Positions 8,376 through 17,864 of a stretch of DNA of 64,000 nucleotides are shown here, piece by piece. The position numbers and the translations under genes were made by a program. Every line of letters starts with the position of its first letter. Within the stretch, counting starts at the first letter, position 1. The notes under the pieces were generated by a model. It saw nothing but the letters and a program-made list of their open reading frames with translations, was not told the origin of the DNA and did no database searches. The stretch comes from Patiriisocius marinistellae (GTDB taxonomy: Bacteria; Bacteroidota; Bacteroidia; Flavobacteriales; Flavobacteriaceae), in assembly GCF_009014635.1 (NCBI RefSeq), contig NZ_BKCF01000007.1:1-64000 (forward strand), read 5' to 3'.

Positions 8376-10127
8376 CTATTTTTTAATCCATTTTGCGGTA
8401 TATGAAGATGAGCCATTCTCTACGGTAATAAAATAAATTCCGTTTGTGAATGCATTAAATTCATATTCTAATGGATTGTTTTTTTGAATGTTTGCAGTTT
8501 CAGTAAATAATAATTTACCACTAATGCTATGTACTTTTATTGCTGCATTATTGATGTCAAAAGGTACTGAAAGTTGAACAACACCTGTTGAAGGGTTAGG
8601 GGCAATAGTAAGGTTAGAGTTAATATCATTCTCAGAAATCCCTAAAAGTGCTTCGTGTAATAAACCGTCACGCAAATTACTTCCTTTGTAACCATTGCTT
8701 AAAATCTTACTCTCATCATAAGGAATGTTTAAGTTAAATGTATTAACAAATGTTGAGTCTACTGTTACACCAAAATTAAGTTTGTAAGAATTAGCCGTTA
8801 AATCCATCATTCCATCATTATCAACGTCCCCAAGAACTGCTCCATTAAGAAATGTAAACCCAGGAGTGCGTAGAGGGAATCCGTCAATTTCACCACTTCC
8901 ATCAACTGAGTATGCATGAAGAAACCCCATGCCATCAGCATCTGTTATTACGCTTGAAAATATAACTTCAGGCACATCGTCTTCATTGATGTCTGCTATA
9001 GTAATTACACCTTCATTTCCACCATAATTCTCAACTGGAAAATTGGCTAAGTTTGAAGCATCTGGTGCTTGTCCATAGATAGTGGGTAATGGAGTTCCAT
9101 CATTACTAGTGTTCCTATTTCCGAAGAATAACTCAAACGTTCCATCATCTTCTAAGTCAACTACAGTAGGAGTAGAGTAAGTCCATTCGTCAATAACAAT
9201 TGGCCATCCGGGAGCATATGTTGCATCAGAATTTAATACATAAAAGCCAGGAGAGTCTCCATGATTAGCACCAATGATTTCAAGTGTTTCATTTCCGTCA
9301 AGGTCAACTAGCATAGGTGATTGGTATGAATATCTTTTTGTTGCATCAACTAATGGAAAACCAGGTAAGATAGCTCCGCTACTGTCAAAAGCATACATGC
9401 CCGCTGAGGATGCTGCAATAACGACATCCATATCTCCATCATTGTCAATGTCTCCTATTGATGGTGTAAATGCAGGTGTTGCAGGAAGCGAAACAGGCCA
9501 ACCTGCATTAATCTCGTTTCCATCAATATTTAATGCGTGTACAAATCCTTGTGTTGAACCAAAACGTTCTCCGGTTACAATGTCTAACGTTCCATCTCCA
9601 TCAACATCTGCGATAGCTGGCGCGTTAATCATCCATTTATCATTAAAATTTACAGGCCATCCAGGAAGTGGCTCCCCAGTATTATCCATTACATATACAC
9701 GACCTACGGTTGTGGGATATCCAGTGTTAAAAATAATTTCTGGAGTTCCATCATCGTCTAAATCTGCAATACTTGGTGGTAATAAAATGGGCCCTTCAAC
9801 TGGTTTTTCAAAAAAGATTGTACCATCTCCATTTAAAGCAAATAGCGTAGTATCAATACCGTATAAAATTTCGTCCACTCCGTCGCCGTTTAAATCTGCA
9901 AGCGTAACACCTCTAGAGTTTTTAATTCCTTGGTTTGCTGGTTTACCAAAAGAGAATAATAAGTCTGCAGCAACTCTATTTTTTTCTTGTGCTGGCAAAA
10001 CAATATCAGTTGTAGTAATAGTGCCATCTTCAAGTAAAGTAGCTCTTTTACCCATTCTCTCTTGAGCGACTAACGGAAATATTGAAAGAATTGCACCAAA
10101 AGAAATTAGTAGTTTTTTAATTTTCAT
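8376..10127 (-). CDS. Secreted FG-GAP/VCBS-repeat protein with T9SS sorting domain
   Basis: 583 aa. A signal peptide (to about LVAQ) is followed by repeated beta-propeller blades of the FG-GAP type, seen as recurrent DxDGDGxxD-like calcium-binding loops (for example LNGDGVDEI, VDGDGTLDI, IDNDGDMDV). The last ~75 residues form a type A T9SS sorting domain (APNPSTGVVQL through YTAKWIKK). The protein should therefore cross the outer membrane by the type IX system. No enzymatic domain is visible. A TTTCCGAAG copy lies inside (9118-9126). An adhesin or binding role is the usual guess for such proteins. Confidence 0.88.
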   Translation of the reverse strand: MKIKKLLISFGAILSIFPLVAQERMGKRATLLEDGTITTTDIVLPAQEKNRVAADLLFSFGKPANQGIKNSRGVTLADLNGDGVDEILYGIDTTLFALNGDGTIFFEKPVEGPILLPPSIADLDDDGTPEIIFNTGYPTTVGRVYVMDNTGEPLPGWPVNFNDKWMINAPAIADVDGDGTLDIVTGERFGSTQGFVHALNIDGNEINAGWPVSLPATPAFTPSIGDIDNDGDMDVVIAASSAGMYAFDSSGAILPGFPLVDATKRYSYQSPMLVDLDGNETLEIIGANHGDSPGFYVLNSDATYAPGWPIVIDEWTYSTPTVVDLEDDGTFELFFGNRNTSNDGTPLPTIYGQAPDASNLANFPVENYGGNEGVITIADINEDDVPEVIFSSVITDADGMGFLHAYSVDGSGEIDGFPLRTPGFTFLNGAVLGDVDNDGMMDLTANSYKLNFGVTVDSTFVNTFNLNIPYDESKILSNGYKGSNLRDGLLHEALLGISENDINSNLTIAPNPSTGVVQLSVPFDINNAAIKVHSISGKLLFTETANIQKNNPLEYEFNAFTNGIYFITVENGSSSYTAKWIKK

Positions 10128-10460
10128 AATAGGAAGTTTAAATGTTTTTGCTAAAATTCTTAAATTTATCTTAACAGAAGTGTTAGATATCTGTTAAATT
10201 ATGAGTTTTGTTTTATTGATGATGGTAGTAATTTTTGTTGTCGTAGATTCAGTTTTCTTTATAATTAGATAAATTACCTCGATATAAATTTTTGGTTACT
10301 TTCAAATTGTGACAGTATCTTTACTTACATAAATTGATGGTTTTTTTCTTCGGAAATTTTAATAAATCAATAGCTTTTATTCAATAAAAGAGTGTGAAAA
10401 GGTGTTATATTTCCGAAGCATTTGAAATATATTTAATAAGGAACATTCCAAAACAGAAAA
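10128..10460. other. Intergenic region with two inverted copies of the 9-mer
   Basis: 333 bases between two divergent genes. It holds CTTCGGAAA at 10348-10356 and TTTCCGAAG at 10410-10418 in inverted orientation, with a short hairpin (CTTTTATTCAATAAAAG) between them. I see no coding frame. Confidence 0.6.
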
Positions 10461-11222
10461 ATGAAAATAGTAGTATCACCAGCTAAGTCATTAGATTACG
10501 AAAGTAAATTGCCTACAACAAGAGGCACTCAGCCTAAATTTTTAGAACAAGCTGAAAAGCTTAATGCAAAGCTTGAAAGAAAATCAAAAAAAGCTGTGGG
10601 TGAGTTGATGCATATTAGTGATAAACTTGCTGAGTTAAATTATCAACGCTATAAGGATTTCAATGTGCCTTTTACTAAAAGTAATGCTAGGCCAGCTGCA
10701 TTTGCATTTGCAGGTGATGTTTACACGGGACTCGATGCATATACTATTAAGGAAGAAAAAATTGACACCTTGCAAAATACGCTCCGTATTCTTAGCGGAA
10801 TGTATGGAGTGCTTAGACCATTAGATTTAATGCAACCCTACCGTCTTGAAATGGGCACAAACTTGAGTATTAATAGAAAGAAAAATCTTTATGAGTTTTG
10901 GGGTGATAAAGTCACTGAGAGCTTAAATGAAGAATTAGAAGAAGACGAACTTTTTGTAAACCTAGCAAGTCAAGAATATTTTAAAGTGATAAACCCTAAA
11001 CTTCTTAAAAATCAAGTTATTTCACCTGTCTTTAAAGATTTTAAAAATGGGAAACTTAAAATTATTTCATTTTTTGCTAAAAAAGCAAGAGGGAGTATGG
11101 CTCGTTATATCATAGATACAAATGCAAAAACACTAGAGGATATTAAAGGCTTTGATTATGATGAGTATCGTTACAGTGAGGAATACACAGAGAGTCCAAA
11201 TGCGCCTGTTTTTATAAGATAA
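10461..11222 (+). CDS. yaaA: Peroxide stress protein YaaA
   Basis: 253 aa of the UPF0246/DUF328 family. In Escherichia coli YaaA lowers intracellular free iron during peroxide stress and its fold binds DNA. Conserved features are the start [12 protein letters not shown], the central YTGLDA and [15 protein letters not shown], and the C-terminal [15 protein letters not shown]. Full length for the family. The next gene overlaps or abuts its stop codon, so the two form an operon. Confidence 0.93.
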   Translation: MKIVVSPAKSLDYESKLPTTRGTQPKFLEQAEKLNAKLERKSKKAVGELMHISDKLAELNYQRYKDFNVPFTKSNARPAAFAFAGDVYTGLDAYTIKEEKIDTLQNTLRILSGMYGVLRPLDLMQPYRLEMGTNLSINRKKNLYEFWGDKVTESLNEELEEDELFVNLASQEYFKVINPKLLKNQVISPVFKDFKNGKLKIISFFAKKARGSMARYIIDTNAKTLEDIKGFDYDEYRYSEEYTESPNAPVFIR

Positions 11223-11890
11223 TTATCTTTCATCATAAACATCCATATCCGCCATTTATTAATGAGGCTGCTACAAAATTAATTGTAGGTACGTTGCCTC
11301 CTCCACGATTTACGACAGGGGATTTAAAAGAACGTGATGTCAATTTTTGCTACGGAAGTCGAGACGGTCAATTATGGCCTATACTTGATGCTATTTTTAA
11401 TTTGGATTTAAAATTTGAAACTACGCAATATGCCATTGACCAGCGTAAGGATTTTTTACTCAGAGAAAATATTGGTATTTGTGACATTGTAGCGTCTGCA
11501 ATGCGAGAAAAAATTGACGCCAGTGATGTAGGAATGCAGGATGTTGAATTTAGGGATGTAGTTTCTGTTCTTCGGAAATTTCCAAAGATTGACACTTTGT
11601 TATTTACTGGGGGCAATAGTAAAAATGGACCAGAATATTTTTTTAGAAGACATTTAAAATTATATAATCTAAAACTAGAGCTTGTTGATAATAAGGTGCC
11701 ACGAATTCATCAATTTAAACTTCCAGATTCAAATAGAGTTATTAAAACGGTTTCATTAACGGCACCTTCGGGAGCTGCAAATAGAGCTGTGGGTAGTTTG
11801 CTTGCTTATAAAGAAATGAAACAAAAATTTCCGAAGAAAAACACAATAGATTTCCGAATTGAACAATATCGACCTTTCTTTTTGGTCTGA
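11222..11890 (+). CDS. Uracil-DNA glycosylase superfamily protein, non-canonical start
   Basis: A flavobacterial protein of the uracil-DNA glycosylase superfamily, presumed to excise damaged bases. Conserved stretches include GTLPPPRF, FCYGS, LLFTGGNSKNGPE and SLTAPSGAANR. The first ATG/GTG/TTG in frame is a TTG at 11294, but the upstream codons still read like the family N-terminus (FHHKHPYPPFI then TKLIVG). That extended frame has only ATA/ATT/ATC at 11219-11227 as possible starts, overlapping the yaaA stop. I therefore place the start near 11222 (ATT). Two 9-mer copies lie inside (11570, 11828). The precise substrate is unknown. Confidence 0.7.
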   Translation: MIFHHKHPYPPFINEAATKLIVGTLPPPRFTTGDLKERDVNFCYGSRDGQLWPILDAIFNLDLKFETTQYAIDQRKDFLLRENIGICDIVASAMREKIDASDVGMQDVEFRDVVSVLRKFPKIDTLLFTGGNSKNGPEYFFRRHLKLYNLKLELVDNKVPRIHQFKLPDSNRVIKTVSLTAPSGAANRAVGSLLAYKEMKQKFPKKNTIDFRIEQYRPFFLV

Positions 11891-11957
11891 TTGTTATGTT
11901 ATTGTAAACTTTCATCGATAATATTCAATGAGTTTATTAGAAAGGTTTAAATATTCT

Positions 11958-11965
11958 TAGTTTTG
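11958..11965 (+). promoter_or_regulatory. Putative -7 element (TAGTTTTG) of the first HYR protein gene
   Basis: Matches TAnnTTTG, 24 bases before the ATG at 11990. TTTA at 11933-11936 lies near the expected -33 position. Confidence 0.45.
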
Positions 11966-11989
11966 TTTTTATAATTTAAAAATATAATT

Positions 11990-14107
11990 ATGAGACAAAT
12001 TTTTACACTACTATTATTATGTGCATTTACGGTTTCCTTTGGGCAAGTCCTCAATGAAACATTTGATGATGCAACTGGATTTACAACATCTTCAGGTTTT
12101 TTTTCTGACGGAAATGGTGATTACCTTGGTATTGCTGGAGGAGTTGATGATTATGGTACAGGGACTGTTCCTAGTGCTTTAAAAGCATATACAGGATTTA
12201 CAGGAGGTTTTTTAACAGGAATGGACCTTGATGGTGAAGGTGCTACTTTGCCTATTACTGTTCAGTGGACGGGACTTGATATAGCAGGATTAACAGATTT
12301 AAATTTTTCAGGTGCATTTGCTGAGTTTTTTGATTCCCCTGGAGATATTGACGAGGCAGATTTTATTTTATTTGAATATCAAATTGATGGTGGCGGTTAT
12401 CAAAATCTTATATCATTTGTAGGAGCAGACTTTTCAAGTGGAACAAATAATGGTTTTTTTAGAGAAGATACTAATTTTGATGGTACAGGTGATGGTGGAT
12501 TAATGGGTGATGCTGCAGCTACATTTTTAAAAACGATGACAGGAACTGGCTCATTGCTTGATGTAAGAGTGAGTATTAATTTAAATTCTGGTGATGAGGA
12601 TTTTGCTATGGATGATATTGTTATTACAGGAACATCATCAATAGATACAACACCTCCAGTTATAACCTGTCCTACTAATATAATGATGGATAATGATGCA
12701 GGTCTCTGTGATGCAATTGTATCATTTATGGATGCAACAGCAACAGATGATACTGATCCTAATCCAACAGTAACTCAAACTGCAGGACCTGCTAGTGGAA
12801 GTACTTTTTCATTAGGTGATACAGATATTACGTTCACGGCAACAGATGCGGCAGGAAACATGAGTATGTGTACATTTACTGTAACTGTACTAGATGCTGA
12901 GGCACCAGTTGTTGTATGTGCAGCAAATATAAATGTTGATAATGAAGCAGGACTTTGTGGAGCTGTGGTTACTTATGATCCAATTATTTTTTCTGACAAT
13001 TGTCCAGAGCCTACCATAACTGAAACAACAATAACAACGGGCTTTTTAGGTGGAAATGGATTTCATGGAAATATGTTTGATATAAATGCATTAAATAATA
13101 TTACAATAAAATCTTTTGATGTAAACTTAACTTCAGCAAGTGGAGATTTTGAGGTATATTTTAAAACAGGATCTTATGCAGGGTCTGAACAAAATCCAGG
13201 AGACTGGACGTTAGTGGGTTCTGTTGCTGGTGTTACTTCTAATGGTCCAGATGTCGCAACGCCTCTTGATCTAGATTTAATGGTATCTCTTGAAGCTGGA
13301 ATGACGTATGCATTTTATGTAACAAGTACCGGTGCAGACGTAAGCTATACAAATGGTGTGACGGAAGGTGCGGTATTAGTTTCTAATACAGATTTAGAAG
13401 TGTTAGAAGGTAGAGGTAATGAATATCCTTTTTTAGATAATTTCTCACCACGAAATTTTAATGGAAATATAATTTATACTACAGGAGGTTTTGGAGTTGC
13501 TCTAACATCTGGTTTGCCAAGTGGTTCTGAGTTTCCTGTAGGAACAACAACAGTTACTTATGAAGTTACTGATGCTGTAGGAAATGTAGGTTCATGCTCA
13601 TTTGACGTTACAGTAAATGATGTAGAAGATCCTGTTGTTACATGTCCTGTAGAGCAAATGGTAGATGGAGATGCTAATGATATGTATGAAATTCCTAACT
13701 ATGATGATAACGGTTTAGTGGTTGTTACTGATAATTGCCAAGGCTCAACAATATCACAAACTCCTGCTGCAGGAACTATGGTAGGTCTAGGAACAACGCA
13801 AGTTATAATTACTGCGACAGATGCAGCTGGGAATGTTGTTACGTGTAATTTTGATGTTATAGTTAACGAGCTTTTAGGAATAGGAACAAATAGCTTATCC
13901 AATGTGTCAATGTATCCTAATCCATCTTCGGGTATTGTTAATGTATCAACAAATGTGACTAAGTTAAAAGTTTTAAATTTACTTGGTCAAATAGTGCTAA
14001 CAACTACAGAAAATAAATTTGATGTTAGTAGTTTAAAAACAGGGAATTATTTAGTTGAAATAACTACCAATGAAGGGACCGCAACTAAAAAATTGATAGT
14101 GCAATAA
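11990..14107 (+). CDS. Secreted HYR-domain protein with T9SS sorting domain
   Basis: 705 aa. Signal peptide (to FGQ), then an N-terminal domain of about 200 residues resembling carbohydrate-binding jelly rolls. HYR (hyalin repeat) domains follow at about 221-302, 303-545 and 546-630. The middle HYR is interrupted by a module of about 130 residues (from GGNGFHGN to FSPRNFNG). The chain ends in a type A T9SS sorting domain (MYPNPSSGIVNVS to KKLIVQ). HYR domains are immunoglobulin-like folds associated with adhesion. The next gene encodes a protein with the same interrupting module, so they are related cargo proteins. Function otherwise unknown. Confidence 0.88.
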   Translation: MRQIFTLLLLCAFTVSFGQVLNETFDDATGFTTSSGFFSDGNGDYLGIAGGVDDYGTGTVPSALKAYTGFTGGFLTGMDLDGEGATLPITVQWTGLDIAGLTDLNFSGAFAEFFDSPGDIDEADFILFEYQIDGGGYQNLISFVGADFSSGTNNGFFREDTNFDGTGDGGLMGDAAATFLKTMTGTGSLLDVRVSINLNSGDEDFAMDDIVITGTSSIDTTPPVITCPTNIMMDNDAGLCDAIVSFMDATATDDTDPNPTVTQTAGPASGSTFSLGDTDITFTATDAAGNMSMCTFTVTVLDAEAPVVVCAANINVDNEAGLCGAVVTYDPIIFSDNCPEPTITETTITTGFLGGNGFHGNMFDINALNNITIKSFDVNLTSASGDFEVYFKTGSYAGSEQNPGDWTLVGSVAGVTSNGPDVATPLDLDLMVSLEAGMTYAFYVTSTGADVSYTNGVTEGAVLVSNTDLEVLEGRGNEYPFLDNFSPRNFNGNIIYTTGGFGVALTSGLPSGSEFPVGTTTVTYEVTDAVGNVGSCSFDVTVNDVEDPVVTCPVEQMVDGDANDMYEIPNYDDNGLVVVTDNCQGSTISQTPAAGTMVGLGTTQVIITATDAAGNVVTCNFDVIVNELLGIGTNSLSNVSMYPNPSSGIVNVSTNVTKLKVLNLLGQIVLTTTENKFDVSSLKTGNYLVEITTNEGTATKKLIVQ

Positions 14108-14127
14108 TTAGTACTCACTCAGTAAGA

Positions 14128-14165
14128 AAAAGCCATCTTTATTAAAATAAGGTGGCTTTTTTTAT
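14128..14165 (+). terminator. Terminator of the first HYR protein gene
   Basis: Stem AAAAGCCATCTT (14128-14139) with AAGGTGGCTTTT (14149-14160), one G-U pair, followed by more T. Confidence 0.88.
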
Positions 14166-14362
14166 TGCTGAAATTTCAGTCAAATTACTAAATCTTTACT
14201 GTAAAACTATATATTGCCTTAATTGCATTCTTTTAAACAGAAAATTTACGTTGTTTGTCTAAAAAATCATCAAATTGAAGATAAAACATTGCTATACTAT
14301 TTATTTTGTTTAAATTAACACATTATTAACTTTTATACTTTATTAACTTAATTAATTGATTT

Positions 14363-17300
14363 ATGAAAAAAATTACATTTATTTTAATTGCGCTCATGGT
14401 AACCACATTTTGTTGGACTATAAGTGCTCAAACGTATTCTGGAGCAGGAACACCTGTTGCTTTAGGCCCTAATTCAGGAGATGTTGGTTCTTCAGCAGCA
14501 ACTGTGCCACTTACTGGTGTAGTGGGGCCAGGATCTGGAGAATTTACTCTAGATAATATAACATTAAGCCTTACTCATTCATTTGCAGGAGATATGGAAA
14601 TTGTTTTAGTTTCTCCAGCAGGGACTAGAGTTGCTTTATGTACTGATAATGGTAGTTTTAACGGTACTGATACTAATCCTACATCACTTGTTTTTAATGA
14701 TGCTTCTGCTAATGATGTCACAGGTTGGGATGGTGGCGCTCCAATGGTAGATTATCGTGCAGAAGGTGGAGCTAACATTTTTAATGTAGGCTTTGGTGAC
14801 GGTCCAGGAGTAGATATGAATACCGAGTTTGCTGGAGAGACAGTAACTGGTGACTGGGTTCTAGAAATAAATGATGATGCTGGCGGAGATGGCGGTTCAT
14901 TATTTAGTTATGAAATAACATTTGCAGCTCCTCCTGTAGGTTCACCCCCAGTAATCAACTGCCCAATGGGTGGAATGGCTAATACAGATGCGGGTGTTTG
15001 TGGTGCAGTAGTAAACTTTACAGCTGCTGTAGCAATTGACCCAGAGGATGGTGCAATCGCAACAACGCAAACAATGGGACCTGCAAGTGGAACAGTTTTT
15101 CCAGTTGGAGATACAACTATTGAGTTTTCTGCAACAGATTCTGATGGAAACACAGTTACATGTGAGACTACATATACTGTAATGGATATGGAAGCTCCTA
15201 TGGCAATGTGTCAAGATGTAACTCTAGAATTAGATTTAATGGGTGTGGCTACAATTACTGCTGCAGATATTGATGCAGGTTCTTCTGATAACTGTGCTGT
15301 TGCTAGTGTTGTAGCTAGTCAAACAACTTTTGGTTGTGGTGACTTAGGTGCTAATATGGTAACATTAACTGTAACAGATGATAGTGGAAACGAATCTACT
15401 TGTATGGCTACAGTAACAATTACAGATACTACTGCACCAGTTATTACATGTATTGGTCAGCCAGGATTGGTTTCTGTATTAGAAGACTTTGAAGGAGCTA
15501 CAATCCCAACGGGATGGACAACAGTAATTGAATCTGGTGGACCAGCTGATTGGATATTTGGTACAGGGGATATGCCTATAGGAGCAGATTTTCCAACTAA
15601 TGCAGCAATATTTGATGATGATGGTGCTGGTTCAGCTCAAGTAGGAGAGGCAACTTTGTTTTCGCCAATATATGATTTAACTGGAGTAGCATCTGCTAGT
15701 ATTTCTTTTGATTATGCTTTGCAAGACTTCGCTGGTGGAGGTGAAATTTTTGCTGAAGTTTGGGACGGATCTGCGTGGCAAGTTATTTTAACTGAAACTG
15801 AAGATCAAGACCCAATCAATTCTGGTGTTATCGATGTTCTAGCTTTCGCAAATGATGCATTTCAATTTAGATTTCGTTATGATGATAATGATACATTTGC
15901 ATGGGGAGCTGGTCTTGATAACTTTATGTTGACCTATGATTCACCTGCTGCACCACTTGTACTTGATCTTGATGCTATGGGAATGGCAACTATAGATCCA
16001 AGTGACTTACTTTTATCTGTTGAAGATGCTTGTAGTGTAACAATTGAAGCAGGTGGAAACACAGGTGGTGGAATTCCAGCTGAACTTAATGTTGGACTTG
16101 CTGGAGGTAATGGACTTAACCCTGGTGGTAACTTTTTTGATATTAACGTTTTAAACGATGTTTCTTTTCAGTCATTTGACATGAATTTAGATGCCGGTTC
16201 AGGTAATGTTGAAGTATACTTTAAGACAGGAACGTGGGTAGGGTTTGAAAGTGATCCAGCAGCTTGGACACTAGTTGCTACTACAGCAGTAACATCTGCA
16301 GGTGAGAACTTACCATCACCACTCAATTTAGATTTAGATATTGATGTTGCCGCTGGTGAAACTGTTGCTTTTTATGTTGCTACACTTGACCTAGGAATAA
16401 ATTATACTAATGGACCTGCTGGGAGCATGGTTGGGGATATATTAGTAAGTGATACTAATATTGAGCATCTTCAAGGTGGTGGAAAAACGTCACTAGCTGC
16501 AGGAACTCTATTCTCACCAAGAAACTTTAATGGAATCGTTCGTTATGAAACTCCAGATCCAACTTCTGGATTAGTATTTACATGTGATGATTTAGGTTCA
16601 AATTCAGTTGATGTGACAGTGACTGATGCAAGTGGAAACGTTTCAATGTGTACTGCAACTGTTATTGTTCGTGATGTTACAGCTCCAGAATTAGTTTGTA
16701 TGGATGCTACAATTGAATTAGGTGCAGATGGTACGGTAACTTTAGACCCAATGACACTTATTGATATGGGAGCAACTGTTGAAGCATGTGGTATAATGTC
16801 TGCAGCAGCAGATATCACTGAATTCGACTGTGATGACATAGGCACTCCAGTTATGGTTACTCTTTTTGTGAATGATGCAGGTGGTAACTTAGCTTCTTGT
16901 AGTGCAATGGTAACTGTTGTTGATATGCTTGGACCAGTAATTACTTGTCCTGCTGATATTACGGTTGATCCAGGTGCTGGAAATGTGAACTATGAAGTTC
17001 CAGATTATTTCGCAACTGGTGAAGCTACAGCTGTAGATAACTGTACAGATCCTGTAACAATTACTTCACAAGACCCTGCAGCAGGTTCTTTCTTACCTGA
17101 TGGAACTTATCCAATTACATTAACTGGTACTGACGAGTATGGTAATGAAGGTACATGTACTTTTATGTTGACTGTAGAAAGTGTTCTTGGAGCTAATGAC
17201 AACATCCTTGCTGATGGAATATCATTATACCCTAATCCTGCTAATAATGTTGTAACAATTCAAAATTCTTCAACACAAGTTTTAGAAAATGCAATTGTTC

Positions 17301-17452
17301 ATGATATTAATGGAAGAGTGGTTATGAATGTTAACTTAAAAGGTGCACAAGGAGATCAAACAATCGATGTTTCTGCGTTATCTGCTGGAGTTTATACAGT
17401 TCAATTAACTAGTAATGTTGCTAGCGTTGTAAAAAGACTTATTAAAAAATAA
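14363..17452 (+). CDS. Secreted P-domain and HYR-domain protein with T9SS sorting domain
   Basis: 1029 aa. After the signal peptide (to ISAQ) comes a proprotein-convertase P domain (about residues 25-190: SHSFAGDMEIVLVSPAGT-like start and GDWVLEINDDAGGD). Several HYR or HYR-like beta-sandwich repeats follow. A domain at about 375-530 (FEGATIPTGWT, then DNFMLTYD) looks like a MAM/jelly-roll fold. The same ~130-residue module as in the preceding gene occurs at about 575-730 (GGNGLNPGG to FSPRNFNG). A type A T9SS sorting domain ends the chain (YPNPANNVVTIQN to VKRLIKK). P domains normally accompany proteases, but no protease domain is present. Likely a surface or released adhesive protein. Confidence 0.88.
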   Translation: MKKITFILIALMVTTFCWTISAQTYSGAGTPVALGPNSGDVGSSAATVPLTGVVGPGSGEFTLDNITLSLTHSFAGDMEIVLVSPAGTRVALCTDNGSFNGTDTNPTSLVFNDASANDVTGWDGGAPMVDYRAEGGANIFNVGFGDGPGVDMNTEFAGETVTGDWVLEINDDAGGDGGSLFSYEITFAAPPVGSPPVINCPMGGMANTDAGVCGAVVNFTAAVAIDPEDGAIATTQTMGPASGTVFPVGDTTIEFSATDSDGNTVTCETTYTVMDMEAPMAMCQDVTLELDLMGVATITAADIDAGSSDNCAVASVVASQTTFGCGDLGANMVTLTVTDDSGNESTCMATVTITDTTAPVITCIGQPGLVSVLEDFEGATIPTGWTTVIESGGPADWIFGTGDMPIGADFPTNAAIFDDDGAGSAQVGEATLFSPIYDLTGVASASISFDYALQDFAGGGEIFAEVWDGSAWQVILTETEDQDPINSGVIDVLAFANDAFQFRFRYDDNDTFAWGAGLDNFMLTYDSPAAPLVLDLDAMGMATIDPSDLLLSVEDACSVTIEAGGNTGGGIPAELNVGLAGGNGLNPGGNFFDINVLNDVSFQSFDMNLDAGSGNVEVYFKTGTWVGFESDPAAWTLVATTAVTSAGENLPSPLNLDLDIDVAAGETVAFYVATLDLGINYTNGPAGSMVGDILVSDTNIEHLQGGGKTSLAAGTLFSPRNFNGIVRYETPDPTSGLVFTCDDLGSNSVDVTVTDASGNVSMCTATVIVRDVTAPELVCMDATIELGADGTVTLDPMTLIDMGATVEACGIMSAAADITEFDCDDIGTPVMVTLFVNDAGGNLASCSAMVTVVDMLGPVITCPADITVDPGAGNVNYEVPDYFATGEATAVDNCTDPVTITSQDPAAGSFLPDGTYPITLTGTDEYGNEGTCTFMLTVESVLGANDNILADGISLYPNPANNVVTIQNSSTQVLENAIVHDINGRVVMNVNLKGAQGDQTIDVSALSAGVYTVQLTSNVASVVKRLIKK

Positions 17453-17480
17453 GCTTTATAGCAATTAGCAATAATAAAAG

Positions 17481-17517
17481 AACCCCTTCACTTTTAAAGT
17501 GAAGGGGTTTTTATTTA
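17481..17517 (+). terminator. Terminator after the P-domain/HYR gene
   Basis: Perfect inverted repeat AACCCCTTCACTTT / AAAGTGAAGGGGTT with a tiny loop, followed by TTTATTT. Its T tract reaches the stop codon of the convergent THX gene at 17515. Confidence 0.9.
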
Positions 17518-17643
17518 GTCAGGTTTTAAAGCTCCTTTAATGTTTCGAGGTTTTGTTTTAAACTTTCCTCGCTTGGGTCTTAATTTTCCATAAGAGCTAA
17601 TATTGATCTTTCCTTTTTTGGTCTTCTTGTCACCCTTTCCCAT
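17515..17643 (-). CDS. 30S ribosomal protein THX-type small basic protein
   Basis: A 42-aa, strongly basic protein: MGKGDKKTKKGKINISSYGK at the start, then Arg/Lys/Pro-rich. The MGKGDxKTxxGK opening followed by SxGK matches the THX (Thx/bS31) family, which binds the head of the 30S subunit. Its ATG overlaps the stop codon of the upstream 42-aa gene (TAATG), so translation is probably coupled. It lies downstream of trpA and may be read from the trp transcript or its own promoter. Confidence 0.8.
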   Translation of the reverse strand: MGKGDKKTKKGKINISSYGKLRPKRGKFKTKPRNIKGALKPD

Positions 17644-17771
17644 TACTTTTTATTTTGTTGTTCCTTGATAGTTTTTTTATCAATGTCAAACTTATTTGTA
17701 GGTTGATTTGTATTCCCTGTAGGGTTTGTTGGGTTTGTTTGTTCGGTTTTTCTTCTGAATTTCTTATCCAT
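17643..17771 (-). CDS. Small hydrophilic protein upstream of THX
   Basis: 42 aa, starting MDKKFRRKTEQTNPTNPTGN and ending in a Lys-rich tail (KTIKEQQNKK). Asn, Thr, Pro and Lys dominate, no hydrophobic core is visible, and it is probably disordered. Support for it being real is the TAATG overlap with the THX gene and a start codon in an AT-rich leader. I do not recognise a family. Confidence 0.5.
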   Translation of the reverse strand: MDKKFRRKTEQTNPTNPTGNTNQPTNKFDIDKKTIKEQQNKK

Positions 17772-17821
17772 AATATTAATTTTTAATTCATTTTTCAGTT
17801 CATCACTAAAGTATAAAAAAT

Positions 17822-17845
17822 GAATCTTAATTTTTATTAAGAAAT
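17822..17845 (-). terminator. Weak AT-rich hairpin after trpA
   Basis: TCTTAAT/ATTAAGA arms, followed on the minus strand by TTCATTTTTTAT. It would end the trp transcript but is weak, so read-through into the two small genes is possible. Confidence 0.35.
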
Positions 17846-17864
17846 TACTAAACCTTAGTTAAAC

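Noticed and set aside
9274-10065. Long plus-strand frame (263 codons) opposite the FG-GAP gene
   Set aside because: It is antisense to a gene with clear signal peptide, FG-GAP repeats and sorting domain. The translation is Ser/Pro/Ile-rich low complexity produced by the repeated codons of the real gene.
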